DNA of 64,000 bases, from contig DCMZ01000005.1 in assembly GCA_002321895.1 (NCBI GenBank), forward strand, positions 62,001 through 126,000. The letters are read 5' to 3'. Below, piece after piece: positions 52,751 to 62,724 of the stretch. The notes below the pieces were generated by a model. The model had not been told where the DNA came from and searched no databases. It saw nothing but the letters and a program-made list of their open reading frames with translations. The first letter of the stretch is position 1; each line of letters starts with the position of its first letter. This stretch comes from Bdellovibrionaceae bacterium UBA1609. GTDB lineage: Bacteria; Bdellovibrionota; Bdellovibrionia; Bdellovibrionales; UBA1609. A program made the translations under genes and the position numbers.

Positions 52751-55700
52751 GATATTGCCATTTCTTTTATCGGCTTCATTTCTGTTTTTAACCGCCTGTG
52801 ATTTCAGTCATAAGGATCCACTGGCATCAGATGGCAAAAAGGTGGAGGCGACGCCCGGACAAACCAATAGCAATGCCTCTTTTTATGTCTATTTTTCCAA
52901 TGGAGATTCTCAGCTTAACGGAGTTTCAGGGCCCTTGGGATTGACGGATAAAAGAAATTTTCAGTTTCAGGCTTGTATGAAGGACCATGCCTTTGAAGAG
53001 GAGATAGAAGGTCATGAGTTCGAAGTGCTGCACAATGATGTTAAAGTCACAGAAGTAACAACGCAAGATAGAGGATGTCTTCACTGGAAAGAGGAGTTGG
53101 AGTTCAACCCAGTAATGAAGGCACAATACATAGTTCTGGAAAGAAAGATCCGAGCTAAGGGGCGGCACAATGGTGAACAGGTGATTCGGTTTGCTGTCAA
53201 CCCATGGAATGAATTTGACACCTCTTTATCTATCCCAGCAGTGATTTCTGATATCACACACGATATCCCTGAAGGAGCCTTAGCCGGCGTAGAGGGTGAG
53301 CAGTATATGAAGGGCGAGCCTTTGGCTTTGCAAAAGCTTAAGCCTGAGGAGAGACCTCAACTGTTTTTTCGTCCACAAGATATTTCAACCTTAATCAATC
53401 GAGGCGGATTTAAAAAAGGCGAGGGTTATAAATTAAAATTTTCATTGCAAATGGCGCCTAAGGTTAAGGTTAAAAACTACAATGGTGATGATTCCTATAT
53501 TGATATCACCAAAGGTGATTTTACAGCTACAGCCTGGCTATTACAGAGAGACGAAGTGGGTGAGCCAAGAGGACTATATCAAGTTTCTAAATTTAAAGTC
53601 ACAGATCCTTCTTCGGTAAGAGATAACTCGTTGTCTTTTCAGTTTGAGTTTTTAGTTCCCTACCGAAAAGATGCAGGTCGATATGAATTGGCTCTTAAGA
53701 TTGTTCCAAAAAATTCCCCAGATGGGTTGGAGCACTATGAAGGCGCCTATGCACTTAGAGATTGGAATAGAATATTTTTTGGGAAAGTGGCCCACGAAAT
53801 CAAACTGGTATCTCTGGCTTTAAAAGACAAAGAGTCTACGGACAGCAGTGGTACTGTACAGTATAGACCATTTAATCTTCCAGATTATTTTTCACAAAAG
53901 CTGGAAGTGGCAGAATCGAATGGCTTTAAGCGCAATGACTACAAGTACAGTCGTGTTTCTTTTATGGACAGAGGGCCTATGCCTGAATTTGATCGTAACA
54001 TGGACCGAGTTGTGAAGTACCAACTGCGGGTTTGTGTGGAAGATCCTATGGAAAACACTCCGGTCTATAATAGAAAATTTAGAGTCCATAAGATGCAGAA
54101 TCCGCCGGAGATTGAAAAAGAGTTGATTGCCTATGAAAACAAAAGAAGAAGTGCCATTAACTTACAAAGAGCCCAATACAACAAAGGTCTAACTCCTAGT
54201 GATCCTGCATTTAAAGAGGAGTTAGAGCTCTATACAGGTGAAAGACGGGTGGAGACTGTTGAAACTGATGATGCCGACAGTTGTTTCCGTTTTGATGATA
54301 AACTGTGGCATAGTTACTACGATTATGCGCGTCCTATTCGCAAACAGATTGCCATTGAAAGTATTGAATCAGGATTTAAGCAAAAATTAGATGTGGTGAT
54401 AATGCCATGGCAGTTAGGCAATGCTGTAGATGGGCAAGACACCCAAGAGGATCTGCACTGGCAGGAGGCTTCCGAGACAGTAGCTCATGCGGCTCTTCAG
54501 AATATGAAGCCCAAGTTGAAAATAGTGAACTATTCGATCAGTGCCACAAAGTACCTGTATGAGATCAATAACAATTTAAATCTCAATGTCATCCACAGAT
54601 ACCGATTGGCTTTGGATGCAAAAGTGATTCGTGAGGATGATTCTGCCCGAGGTAGACAGTTCACTGAAGATTTAAGGCCGGGACTTTATCTGGTTCAATT
54701 GATCGTCGCAGCACGTCCTGAACAAATGGAAGCATTAGGATCTAAAGATTACACTTTGACCGGGTGGTCTGGGGTTTCAAAGGTGGAAGACGGAAAAGTG
54801 ATTGTGGACGTCGAGCTACCATTTAGCCATATACCTATGTTGACCGCTCAGAATGATCTCTATATCCGCATTCAGCCCATTGATGAGAGAAAGATGGTTA
54901 AGAACCGGTCGGCGGCCCTGAGTATGGCTCGAGAACAACTGTCTGCGGAGGACTACAGTAAGCTTGAGGCCATGTATCGAAAGATCGATCCGGACTACAC
55001 TCCAATACATTCTAATGCTTATTCTCAAATGGAAAATTCCTTTTCTACTAAGATTTCAGACAGTAGTTACCTAGATGAAGTGGAAACCTATGTCGATCGC
55101 GGCTCAGAATACAAAAAGATTGAAATGCGATTTGTTCCCTACCATGCCCCGATACAGTTTAGAGGTAATGATCAATCGCAAAAAATGATCGATTTTAAAA
55201 TTGCTCATTCGGATTCGGTACCAGAAGATACGGAGCTATTTTTAAAGCAACCCGACCAAACCTATTTTGATCAGTTATGGACTTATAGAAAGCAGAAGCA
55301 TGCTCTTTTACAGGGATTCACTGCTACGCAAAAAGAGCGAGCAAACAATCAACAAATTAAATCGGCTTTTAGTGAGTTTCTGAATTTTAATAATTTAGTG
55401 GAAACCTTTTACGAAGTGGATTTGCAGGATGAATCAGGTGATAACTTTGTTCAGCCGGTAAAAATGCTCAGTGAAAAGTTGGGACTTAAAGAGAATATTC
55501 GTCCGCTGCTCAAGGATATTCAAACCGACTATAAAAAGGGCGGGGTTCTAGAAAATGTGGCGGGTCTTTTTTGTCAATATTATATTGATAACTATGCAGA
55601 GCAGGTTCTTGGCACCGCCCCAATGATAGATACGGAAGGTTATAAGGATTCCCTGAAAAGACAGAAAGAGATTGAAGATCTGCAATATCAATCCATTAGG

Positions 55701-57014
55701 CATGCTCCAGGAGGAGGGGGATTTATGCCTATGGCTTCGAGTCTCAAAAGTGAATACGCTTGGCATGGTCCTCTTTATAATTTGAAAAAACTTTGTGAAT
55801 TGAATCCTTTGTCAATCATTGGTGTGGATCAAAAAATGTTTGTTGAAAAGATTCATAACCTAAGAAATATGAGACCTCAGTTCAAAGGTGGCTATTCACA
55901 AAACTATGACTACAATAGCGATTATTATGTATTTAGAAGTAATAACCGTTACGCTTCTCTATCTGAAGGTAGAGAAAGTTTCTTTGGATTGTCCGGAGCA
56001 TTTGCTGGAACCAGTGCCTCTGTGGCAAGCTCACTTTCGCAAACCAAAGAGCGAGGGGTCAATGCTCGCGTCGGCTACCATGTCGGGCAACGGCTGGTGG
56101 TCCAGCAAGCCAAGTTTTCTATACCTGTGGATGCGTACCGCATGTGCGTTGTCTTGCAACCTAAGACAAAGAATTTGATTAAGGCCATGTTTAATATATC
56201 AACCGATGAAGACTACGAGGATCTCTTCAAAATGCTAACTCAAGAGGTACAAGATCAAACTGAGAGAGCACAATCGGTAAATAATGTCCTGAAGATTTTT
56301 GGTCTGTCTGATAAAACCAATGATGATTTGTCATGGGATGTATCAGAAATTAACTTTTTTGAAAATCCTGTGGATTACATTTCAGCTCTACCTAATAAAT
56401 ATTCCATTCGTAAGTTTCTACGGGAGGGTGTTGGAAACGAAGATCTAATAAAGTTTCTCACAACCGGCGTAGTGTTTTGTTCAAACACTCAATCTGGCGG
56501 TTTAGAGCAGGCAGAAGATGGTAAGGTGACTCGGGAACCTCTAAAAATTGAAGAGAACTACTATTACATCTATCAACATTTCTTCTCAGACAGTTCCGTG
56601 CTCTATGACAATGATTTGAATAACCGTCCTTGGTTGGCTTTGATTCGAGGCGACCGAGACTATTTAATGTTTCGCAAATTTTTAGAAGAAAACGGAACTC
56701 CCAACAGTTGCGATGTGGATAAGAGTTTCGACCTCTATGACTCTATGAAAAAGGCTATGACCCGATCTGTGAATGCAGACAGTGGCCTAGCTAATAAAGT
56801 GAATGTTGAAGATATGGAGCTTCAACTTAATCACGGTGTATATGATCGTTTACTTAACCACGCAAGGTTCCATACTGTCCTTCCCCCCATGGTTGAAGGT
56901 TTTACCGGAAACCAAGAATGGGACCTTGCGCGGTCTTTAACATTACAAAACTGGATAGGTTGGGGTGACTCCCTGAACGATATGCAAACCCGAGCGGATT
57001 GTGATCCTAAGTAA
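52737..57014 (+). CDS. Giant lipoprotein, paralogue of the one at 45204
   Basis: 1,425 residues, the longest protein here. Lipoprotein signal FKILPFLLSASFLFLTAC (C21). Several beta-rich segments with Lys/Glu-rich helical parts; a GGGG loop near residue 1000. Homology to the 1,059-residue protein of the opposite strand is visible at LVVQ...YRMCVVLQP (C1137) and ENYYYIYQHF (from 1273) followed by DLNNRPWLALIRGDRD. It starts 14 bases inside the preceding barrel gene and ends just before the small lipoprotein at 57031. Probably outer-leaflet or inner-leaflet lipoprotein working with the barrel; family unknown to me. Confidence 0.75.
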   Translation: MTSFKILPFLLSASFLFLTACDFSHKDPLASDGKKVEATPGQTNSNASFYVYFSNGDSQLNGVSGPLGLTDKRNFQFQACMKDHAFEEEIEGHEFEVLHNDVKVTEVTTQDRGCLHWKEELEFNPVMKAQYIVLERKIRAKGRHNGEQVIRFAVNPWNEFDTSLSIPAVISDITHDIPEGALAGVEGEQYMKGEPLALQKLKPEERPQLFFRPQDISTLINRGGFKKGEGYKLKFSLQMAPKVKVKNYNGDDSYIDITKGDFTATAWLLQRDEVGEPRGLYQVSKFKVTDPSSVRDNSLSFQFEFLVPYRKDAGRYELALKIVPKNSPDGLEHYEGAYALRDWNRIFFGKVAHEIKLVSLALKDKESTDSSGTVQYRPFNLPDYFSQKLEVAESNGFKRNDYKYSRVSFMDRGPMPEFDRNMDRVVKYQLRVCVEDPMENTPVYNRKFRVHKMQNPPEIEKELIAYENKRRSAINLQRAQYNKGLTPSDPAFKEELELYTGERRVETVETDDADSCFRFDDKLWHSYYDYARPIRKQIAIESIESGFKQKLDVVIMPWQLGNAVDGQDTQEDLHWQEASETVAHAALQNMKPKLKIVNYSISATKYLYEINNNLNLNVIHRYRLALDAKVIREDDSARGRQFTEDLRPGLYLVQLIVAARPEQMEALGSKDYTLTGWSGVSKVEDGKVIVDVELPFSHIPMLTAQNDLYIRIQPIDERKMVKNRSAALSMAREQLSAEDYSKLEAMYRKIDPDYTPIHSNAYSQMENSFSTKISDSSYLDEVETYVDRGSEYKKIEMRFVPYHAPIQFRGNDQSQKMIDFKIAHSDSVPEDTELFLKQPDQTYFDQLWTYRKQKHALLQGFTATQKERANNQQIKSAFSEFLNFNNLVETFYEVDLQDESGDNFVQPVKMLSEKLGLKENIRPLLKDIQTDYKKGGVLENVAGLFCQYYIDNYAEQVLGTAPMIDTEGYKDSLKRQKEIEDLQYQSIRHAPGGGGFMPMASSLKSEYAWHGPLYNLKKLCELNPLSIIGVDQKMFVEKIHNLRNMRPQFKGGYSQNYDYNSDYYVFRSNNRYASLSEGRESFFGLSGAFAGTSASVASSLSQTKERGVNARVGYHVGQRLVVQQAKFSIPVDAYRMCVVLQPKTKNLIKAMFNISTDEDYEDLFKMLTQEVQDQTERAQSVNNVLKIFGLSDKTNDDLSWDVSEINFFENPVDYISALPNKYSIRKFLREGVGNEDLIKFLTTGVVFCSNTQSGGLEQAEDGKVTREPLKIEENYYYIYQHFFSDSSVLYDNDLNNRPWLALIRGDRDYLMFRKFLEENGTPNSCDVDKSFDLYDSMKKAMTRSVNADSGLANKVNVEDMELQLNHGVYDRLLNHARFHTVLPPMVEGFTGNQEWDLARSLTLQNWIGWGDSLNDMQTRADCDPK

Positions 57015-57030
57015 CAATTTCGGAGAGATA

Positions 57031-57444
57031 ATGTATAGACTCATTTTTATGATTTCGTTGGTTGGGCTGTTTGCTGCCTGTGGAGTACGCAGCGAACGAT
57101 TTAGGCCCTGTAATGAATCGGAATCCCAGGTAGCCGAGGGTTACTTTTACTCTTCGGGTCTATTACTGGAGGATTATTTCGAAGGGTTGAGTAGCAAAGC
57201 ACAGTATAAAAAAGCCACTGAGTTTCTAAATGTTTGTGATCAGATTTTATCAAAAGATCAGTCTTCATCCACCTGCTATACAGAACCGGATGGGGTAAGG
57301 ATGTTACATGACTATTCTGCCATGAAAGAAAAATGTGTTTCTGTTAAAGCCGAATTCACTGATGAAATATTGGAAAAACTAAAGCTTGCTGCAGAAGAGG
57401 AAGAAGAATCAGCGAGTGATAGCGATCCGGTTTTAACAGAGTAG
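57031..57444 (+). CDS. Small lipoprotein of unknown function
   Basis: ATG at 57031 (GGAGAG upstream), 137 residues. Lipoprotein signal MYRLIFMISLVGLFAAC (C17). The mature part has four more Cys (RPCNES, NVCDQ, STCYT, EKCVS) and an acidic C-terminus. No domain recognised. It lies 16 bases after the giant lipoprotein and occupies the same place as the small exported protein at 40392 after the other lipoprotein. Confidence 0.68.
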   Translation: MYRLIFMISLVGLFAACGVRSERFRPCNESESQVAEGYFYSSGLLLEDYFEGLSSKAQYKKATEFLNVCDQILSKDQSSSTCYTEPDGVRMLHDYSAMKEKCVSVKAEFTDEILEKLKLAAEEEEESASDSDPVLTE

Positions 57445-57508
57445 GCAGTAGATAACGTTAATGGTGAAATTTGTATTGAGCCTTTGAAAATAAGATTCAT
57501 GGTAAAAA

Positions 57509-58918
57509 ATGGCAGATTTATTTAGATTAGCAAATAGAAGACTAAGAACTTTAATAAAAGTAGATTTGTTTTTATTCCTATTTTTTCTATTGTTCAATTT
57601 ATACGCTGTAGAGAGTCTTTCTGCTGTAGTTAACATATCGCCTTCACAGAATCGGTGTTTCGCTCTTTTTCAGAAAACGGTAGGCTATTCATTCTATGAG
57701 AGCAGCCAATTTGAGGTGGATAGGGCGAGTCAGCAACTAAAAAATCTATACTCATTGCATGGTAAAATTAGATCACTTGAAGATGCCTATGTAGATCCTG
57801 ATGGAAATCTTCATAAGCTGGGAACGAGTTATGAGCTTCGCTTGAATTCTAAAGCCTACGACCTCATTTATGTGTTCGGCCCACCGGTTAAGAAGGGCGA
57901 GTCTTACTTTGTGAATTACAAGTTGTGGCGAAAGGGATTAAAGGACTATGTAGGCAGAGATGACCAAGTGATTAAGCAAATGCCATTTTTTCACTTTTTT
58001 GATAAGGCGCAGGAGAACTATTTCAAATGGGAGGTCCAGCCCGGTGATTTTGTTGTTTTAGATTTGAATAGTGGGAAAAATCAAAATGAAAAAGAAATGA
58101 AAGTGTTTGAGATATCGGAAATAGGCGCAAAGAAAATCAAAGTGATTTCAAATTCTGGGAAGGTACTATGGGTTTCTCGAGAGTCACTTTTTTTCGATAA
58201 TATGGGGTTGACCAAGATGGAAAGGTCCCTGCTCACTCAATTCTTTTCTAATGGTGGAAAAGGAAAGGTTTTCTATCATCAGTTTAATGATCCAATTTAT
58301 TATCAAAAGAGCGGATTGTATATTTTTGTTGAAGAGTTGCCTCGAGGGGAAATCTTTTCTGTTCCAACACGAAATGTAATTTTAAGTTCACAAAAAAAAG
58401 GTTTGAACTACCTACTTACTACAGGGGAACACGGTATCCATGCGGCATTTTTGCCAACGGAAAATAGTTTTGCTAAAAGTATGTCGGATAGATTAGGTTT
58501 AGTTGCTGAAAACTACATTATTGTCACGCCTAAAGTGGACGATTCATTCGTTATTCATGAAATTAAACACTATGAAGATTATGTGAGCGGTGAAAGAAAA
58601 TCCTTGATTCAATTTTTAGAAAAGTATTTCCCGGAGGGAAATGAATTAGGTATAGAAAATAGAGACTTTCTTCCGGCTTATCATGTTATTAATGAGCAAA
58701 GAGCTTATGCTACTCAGTTTTCCTATTTAAGGACTCAAGATTCCAGTAAAGAGGTTGATGCATTAATTGCTCAGCAAATTAAGTTTTTTGACGAACTCTA
58801 TCGTGAACCCTATTTACATCTCCTTAGTCGATTAGAGGGAAAGGATGCCGCGGACCTAGCTAAACTATTAGATGAGTTTGTTAAATCTAGATTTATCAAA
58901 AGTAGAGATTTAAATTAA
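57509..58918 (+). CDS. Exported/anchored putative zinc metallopeptidase (HEIKH)
   Basis: 469 residues with an N-terminal hydrophobic anchor or uncleaved signal (IKVDLFLFLFFLLFNLYAV, ~17-35). The C-terminal third has FVIHEIKHYED (H350, E351, H354), a HExxH zinc site. Forty-two residues later comes NEQRAYATQ (E396), fitting the Glu third ligand of gluzincins (NExxx). The upstream part is beta-rich and unknown. It is not a canonical known peptidase family, so activity is inferred. Place in the locus: 64 bases after the small lipoprotein, probably the same unit. Substrate could be prey or host proteins or the locus's own lipoproteins. Confidence 0.6.
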   Translation: MADLFRLANRRLRTLIKVDLFLFLFFLLFNLYAVESLSAVVNISPSQNRCFALFQKTVGYSFYESSQFEVDRASQQLKNLYSLHGKIRSLEDAYVDPDGNLHKLGTSYELRLNSKAYDLIYVFGPPVKKGESYFVNYKLWRKGLKDYVGRDDQVIKQMPFFHFFDKAQENYFKWEVQPGDFVVLDLNSGKNQNEKEMKVFEISEIGAKKIKVISNSGKVLWVSRESLFFDNMGLTKMERSLLTQFFSNGGKGKVFYHQFNDPIYYQKSGLYIFVEELPRGEIFSVPTRNVILSSQKKGLNYLLTTGEHGIHAAFLPTENSFAKSMSDRLGLVAENYIIVTPKVDDSFVIHEIKHYEDYVSGERKSLIQFLEKYFPEGNELGIENRDFLPAYHVINEQRAYATQFSYLRTQDSSKEVDALIAQQIKFFDELYREPYLHLLSRLEGKDAADLAKLLDEFVKSRFIKSRDLN

Positions 58919-58941
58919 ATATTTGGATCCATTGACTTCAT

Positions 58942-60207
58942 CTATACGTATTTTTTTACTAAAAGTTGGTCTATTAGCCTTAAGGCAGATCCTTTATTCT
59001 TTTGTGTCTCATTTAAAATGGGCTGCTTTAAATTCTGTAAGTCAGATTCAAGTAATGTAGGAATTAAGTCTTCTAATTCTGTTCCATTGTTTAATGTATG
59101 GACCATGTTAAGGTTTTCTATGGATGTGTTCTTGGTAGAGAAGTCTATCGCTTCGCGGTTGTTCCTATAATAGGGGCCTACAAAAACGAGGTTACCTGTA
59201 ACTAGTGGTTCCATTACACTGTGTACGCTGCCTTTAAAGGATCCTCCAACAAATGCCAGTTGGGTTTTCTTGTAGAGGTCAGCCAAAATACCCACGGTAT
59301 TGATAATCAGTACGTTAGCTTCAGAATTATTGTCGTCTATAAAAAGGTCGGTCTTCAAATCCAATTTTTCAATTCTTTGAATCAACTCATCAATATGTGA
59401 TTTCGTTGGTTCATGGGGAGCGATCACTAATTTCATTCGACCATCACGAATAAATTTAGCAACTGCAGGAATAATAGCTTCTTCGTCCTGTTTCCAGCTA
59501 CTGCCCATGATAAGTATAGGAGTGCTTCCTGTGAAGAAGGCATGATGGATAGGATTGTTCTCGGTTTCCACTCGATAAAAAGCTTGGTCAAAGCGTGTGT
59601 CACCAACGATATCGGTTGGAGTGTTGGGTGCAATACTTTGTATATTTTCTTGATCCTGTGACGATACACAAAATATTTGATTCAGTTGCTGATAGGGATG
59701 AAAATGAATTGCCGACAAGATCTGGTCTGAAATTTTAATGGACGATTTTGTACAGGAAAAGAGGGCTGTTTTTACATTATACTTTTGGCATTGATAGAGA
59801 CACTCTGGCCACAAATCTGTACGAGCGATAAGAAGAGTTTTAGGTCTGAAGTGCTTGATAAAGCTTCGCATTGGTCCAGGCAGGTCCCATGGGAGTGGGC
59901 AGCAAAAGTCCACGTCAGGGTGGGATTCAATATTTTTCAGGTAAGTGGGCGAAAAATAGGTCACTAAGATTTTCTGTTGTGGGTATTTTTGTTTTAATTC
60001 TCTTATGACCGACTTTGCATATTCAAATTCACCGGAGCTACAGTGAAACCATATTGGATAACTGTCTTTCGAGCCTGCAGGAAAGCGAAACCTCAATCTC
60101 AGGCCAAACCCTTTTCGAATTTTTTTATGAAAAGGCAGGGCTATAATAGTTATAAAAAACAATACCGGTTGAATAATAAATAAGTAGATGGGGCGAAACC
60201 AATTCAT
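58942..60207 (-). CDS. waaA: 3-deoxy-D-manno-octulosonic acid (Kdo) transferase
   Basis: Inner-membrane GT30 glycosyltransferase that adds Kdo to lipid A precursor. 421 residues. N-terminal TM anchor (LFIIQPVLFFITIIALPF), WFHCSSGEFEYAKSVI with the catalytic Glu in SSGE (usual SVGE), and acceptor strand LVTYFSPTYL. The C-terminal nucleotide-sugar half has VGGSFKGSVHSVMEPL, equivalent to the GGSL/F...HNxLEP motif. ATG at 60207 overlaps the stop of the heptosyltransferase-like gene (TGATG), so the two are co-translated for LPS core assembly. Confidence 0.88.
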   Translation of the reverse strand: MNWFRPIYLFIIQPVLFFITIIALPFHKKIRKGFGLRLRFRFPAGSKDSYPIWFHCSSGEFEYAKSVIRELKQKYPQQKILVTYFSPTYLKNIESHPDVDFCCPLPWDLPGPMRSFIKHFRPKTLLIARTDLWPECLYQCQKYNVKTALFSCTKSSIKISDQILSAIHFHPYQQLNQIFCVSSQDQENIQSIAPNTPTDIVGDTRFDQAFYRVETENNPIHHAFFTGSTPILIMGSSWKQDEEAIIPAVAKFIRDGRMKLVIAPHEPTKSHIDELIQRIEKLDLKTDLFIDDNNSEANVLIINTVGILADLYKKTQLAFVGGSFKGSVHSVMEPLVTGNLVFVGPYYRNNREAIDFSTKNTSIENLNMVHTLNNGTELEDLIPTLLESDLQNLKQPILNETQKNKGSALRLIDQLLVKKYV

Positions 60208-61214
60208 CAGATGCTGCTTTCGATCGATTGAGCGACGACTTTAGGGCTTATTTCAATCATACATTTTTGATAGATATCTTGGCTGCAGCGTCCACGGCCA
60301 TCCTTTGTGCAAGGTCGACAGGGAAGCTCTATTTCTAACACTTGAGAGTTAGCAAAGGTAGGATGGCCAAAGGCTGTTGGGCCCATGAGGGCTCGGGTTG
60401 GGCGCCCTAAATGATCGGACAAATGCATCACTCCGGTGTCCGCGCTCACTACCATATCTGCTTTGGTCAATACTGAGCAGGTTTCTAACCATGAACATTT
60501 GCCGGCGAGATTAAAAACGCGTTGTGGGTCAATGGCCTGGATGTCCTTACAAAAGTCATCATCAGGTCCTCCTAAAATTACAAATTGTCTATCGGTCATT
60601 TCTTGAATAAGCCGCTTCCAGTGGTCGACAGGCCATCTCTTCATTGGCCAGGCCGCTGAGGGGGCTAGAGCTATAAAGGAGTTCGGTAGATCACCCTTAA
60701 ATTCAGGAGTATTCAGTGGAACCTTTAAGCTTTTTATTTTCGTCTCAGATGTTTTCCACCAGTTCTGTAGAGGTTGGATGAAGGACATGGCGCCACGAAA
60801 GGGCTTCTCATAGGTGTTTATTCTTAGTTTGAAAAGTAGAAACCGGCGCCATCTGTATTTAGATCTACGCACAAATTTATATCGAGGGATTTTTCCAAAA
60901 GAGAACACTTGGGTCCAAAAAATAACCCACATTACAATATGGCTTCGCACATTGTTATGGGCATCATAAATATGGGTATAATTGTTTCTCGCCAAGGCTA
61001 TTGAGGTTTTAATTAAAGGCACGAGCCCTAGTTTTCTGTCGAAGGAAATCACTCGATCAATATCTTGGTGAGACCTAACGAACTCTCCAAAGTCGGACCT
61101 GACAATCCAATGAACTTCCGCGGAAGAGTTTTCGGCTTTTATCAATGTGGGTACAGAAAAGCATTGAATGATATCGCCAAAGCTAGAAAAACGAATGATC
61201 AGGGTTTTATTCAT
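60207..61214 (-). CDS. Family-9 glycosyltransferase (LPS heptosyltransferase-like)
   Basis: 335 residues. N-terminal IIRFSSFGDIIQCFSVPTL is the family-9 start (usually SxGDxxxxxP), the middle has ALAPSAAWPMKRWPVDHWKRLI, and the C-terminal nucleotide-sugar site has SADTGVMHLSDHLGRPTRALMGPT. These enzymes add heptose to Kdo or to the first heptose. Whether this is WaaC-, WaaF- or WaaQ-like cannot be told. Its place between glutathione reductase (6 bases) and waaA (1-base overlap) supports a role in LPS core. Confidence 0.87.
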   Translation of the reverse strand: MNKTLIIRFSSFGDIIQCFSVPTLIKAENSSAEVHWIVRSDFGEFVRSHQDIDRVISFDRKLGLVPLIKTSIALARNNYTHIYDAHNNVRSHIVMWVIFWTQVFSFGKIPRYKFVRRSKYRWRRFLLFKLRINTYEKPFRGAMSFIQPLQNWWKTSETKIKSLKVPLNTPEFKGDLPNSFIALAPSAAWPMKRWPVDHWKRLIQEMTDRQFVILGGPDDDFCKDIQAIDPQRVFNLAGKCSWLETCSVLTKADMVVSADTGVMHLSDHLGRPTRALMGPTAFGHPTFANSQVLEIELPCRPCTKDGRGRCSQDIYQKCMIEISPKVVAQSIESSI

Positions 61215-61220
61215 TAAACA

Positions 61221-62570
61221 TTATCTCATAGTTACAAATTCTTCAGACGCTGTGGGATGAATAGCGACAGTGCTATCTAAATCCGCCTTCGTAGCCCCCA
61301 TTTTCATCGCCACGGCAAATCCTTGAATCATTTCATCCACCCCAAGTCCAATACCATGGAGTCCTACAACATTTTCTTCGGGGCCTTGGCAGATGATTTT
61401 AAATAGCGTTTTTTGTTTTTTGTCCTGGGGGAGTGGAGAGAAGAACATGTTAATAAACTGCGATTTGTAAACTTTGATATTTTCCTTCCCCCATTTATTT
61501 ATGGCGGCTTCCTCCGAATATCCAACAGTCCCAATAGGCGGGTGAGAAAAAATAACAGAAGGCACAAAATTGTAGTCTAACTTTGAGTTCTTTTCCTTGT
61601 TAAAAATTCTATGAGCGAGTTTTCTGCCTGCGGCGATCGCGACTGGGGTGAGTAATAGTTTTCCCGTTACATCACCTAAAGCAAAAATATGTGGATCTTT
61701 TGTGTTTTCATATTCATCCACTTCAATTTGTCCCCAAGAATCCATTGTGACATTTGTATTTTCCAGATTCAGATTTTTTGTGTTGGGAGAACGGCCGGTG
61801 GCCCATACCACTTTGTCAAAAATCACAGTTTCATCATTCTCAAACAAGACTTCTATTTGCTTATTTTCTAGCAGCGTAAGCTTCCTGGGTATACACTGAC
61901 TTTTAAAGCGAATTCCGTCTTTTTGCATTTGATCTAAAAGAGTTAAAGCGATTTCTTGATCGAAGGCCGTTAGAATTTTTGGTCCGCGATTTAACAAAAC
62001 TACATCGCTTCCAAGGGTATGAAGTACTCCAGCCAGTTCAACTCCTATGTAGCCGGCTCCGACTATGAGGACTTTTTCAGGCTGTTCTTCCCATCCAAAA
62101 AATTCATCAGAGGTGTCAGCATGCTCGCCACCTTCAATGTTAGGGAGGTTGGGCTGCCCTCCTGTTGCGATCAGTATATTTTTGCCGCTATAAGTCTTTT
62201 CATTCACCTTAACCGTTTGCGAGTCTACAAACTGGGCTTCTCCTTGAATCCATTCTACATTTGAATTTCCAAGATTTCGGTCATAAATGCCGTTGAGTCG
62301 TTCCACATAGGCGGTTCGCGCTCGCGTAAGTGTTTGCCAATCTAATTGAGGTGATGCTGCTTTGAACCCGTAGGGTTCAGCGTAACTCATCATTTCGGCA
62401 ATATGGGCGGCATTCCACATGACTTTTTTGGGAACACAGCCCACATTCACGCAGGTTCCTCCCAGTTTTTTGGATTCAATGAGAAGGCATTTCGCACCAA
62501 ACTCAGCAGCCCTCCGTGCTGTGGCGATACCGCCACTTCCACCACCAATAACAATTAGATCAAAGTCCAT
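61221..62570 (-). CDS. gor: Glutathione-disulfide reductase
   Basis: FAD enzyme reducing oxidised glutathione with NADPH. ATG at 62570 gives 449 residues, the E. coli Gor length. FAD site IVIGGGSGGIATARRA; disulfide GGTCVNVGC (C40, C45) followed by VPKKVMW, as in Gor rather than LpdA. NADP site VGAGYIGVELAGVLHTLG with Arg in LLNRGPKIL; C-terminal catalytic HPTASEE. A longer upstream frame lacks a start site. Presence implies glutathione or a related thiol. First gene of the gor / glycosyltransferase / waaA unit. Confidence 0.9.
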   Translation of the reverse strand: MDFDLIVIGGGSGGIATARRAAEFGAKCLLIESKKLGGTCVNVGCVPKKVMWNAAHIAEMMSYAEPYGFKAASPQLDWQTLTRARTAYVERLNGIYDRNLGNSNVEWIQGEAQFVDSQTVKVNEKTYSGKNILIATGGQPNLPNIEGGEHADTSDEFFGWEEQPEKVLIVGAGYIGVELAGVLHTLGSDVVLLNRGPKILTAFDQEIALTLLDQMQKDGIRFKSQCIPRKLTLLENKQIEVLFENDETVIFDKVVWATGRSPNTKNLNLENTNVTMDSWGQIEVDEYENTKDPHIFALGDVTGKLLLTPVAIAAGRKLAHRIFNKEKNSKLDYNFVPSVIFSHPPIGTVGYSEEAAINKWGKENIKVYKSQFINMFFSPLPQDKKQKTLFKIICQGPEENVVGLHGIGLGVDEMIQGFAVAMKMGATKADLDSTVAIHPTASEEFVTMR

Positions 62571-62724
62571 ATAGCCTATCCTACAAAAAGTGGAAAATTT
62601 GAGAAAAGTATAACTATTAGAGGCACTTAGGGGCAACCGTTCTTTTCTGCTTCACATCAAGCAGGGGCCAGTTCAGCTAGAGACTATTGGTTACTAGCGT
62701 TTCTTTGCCTATAATTTATGTTGT

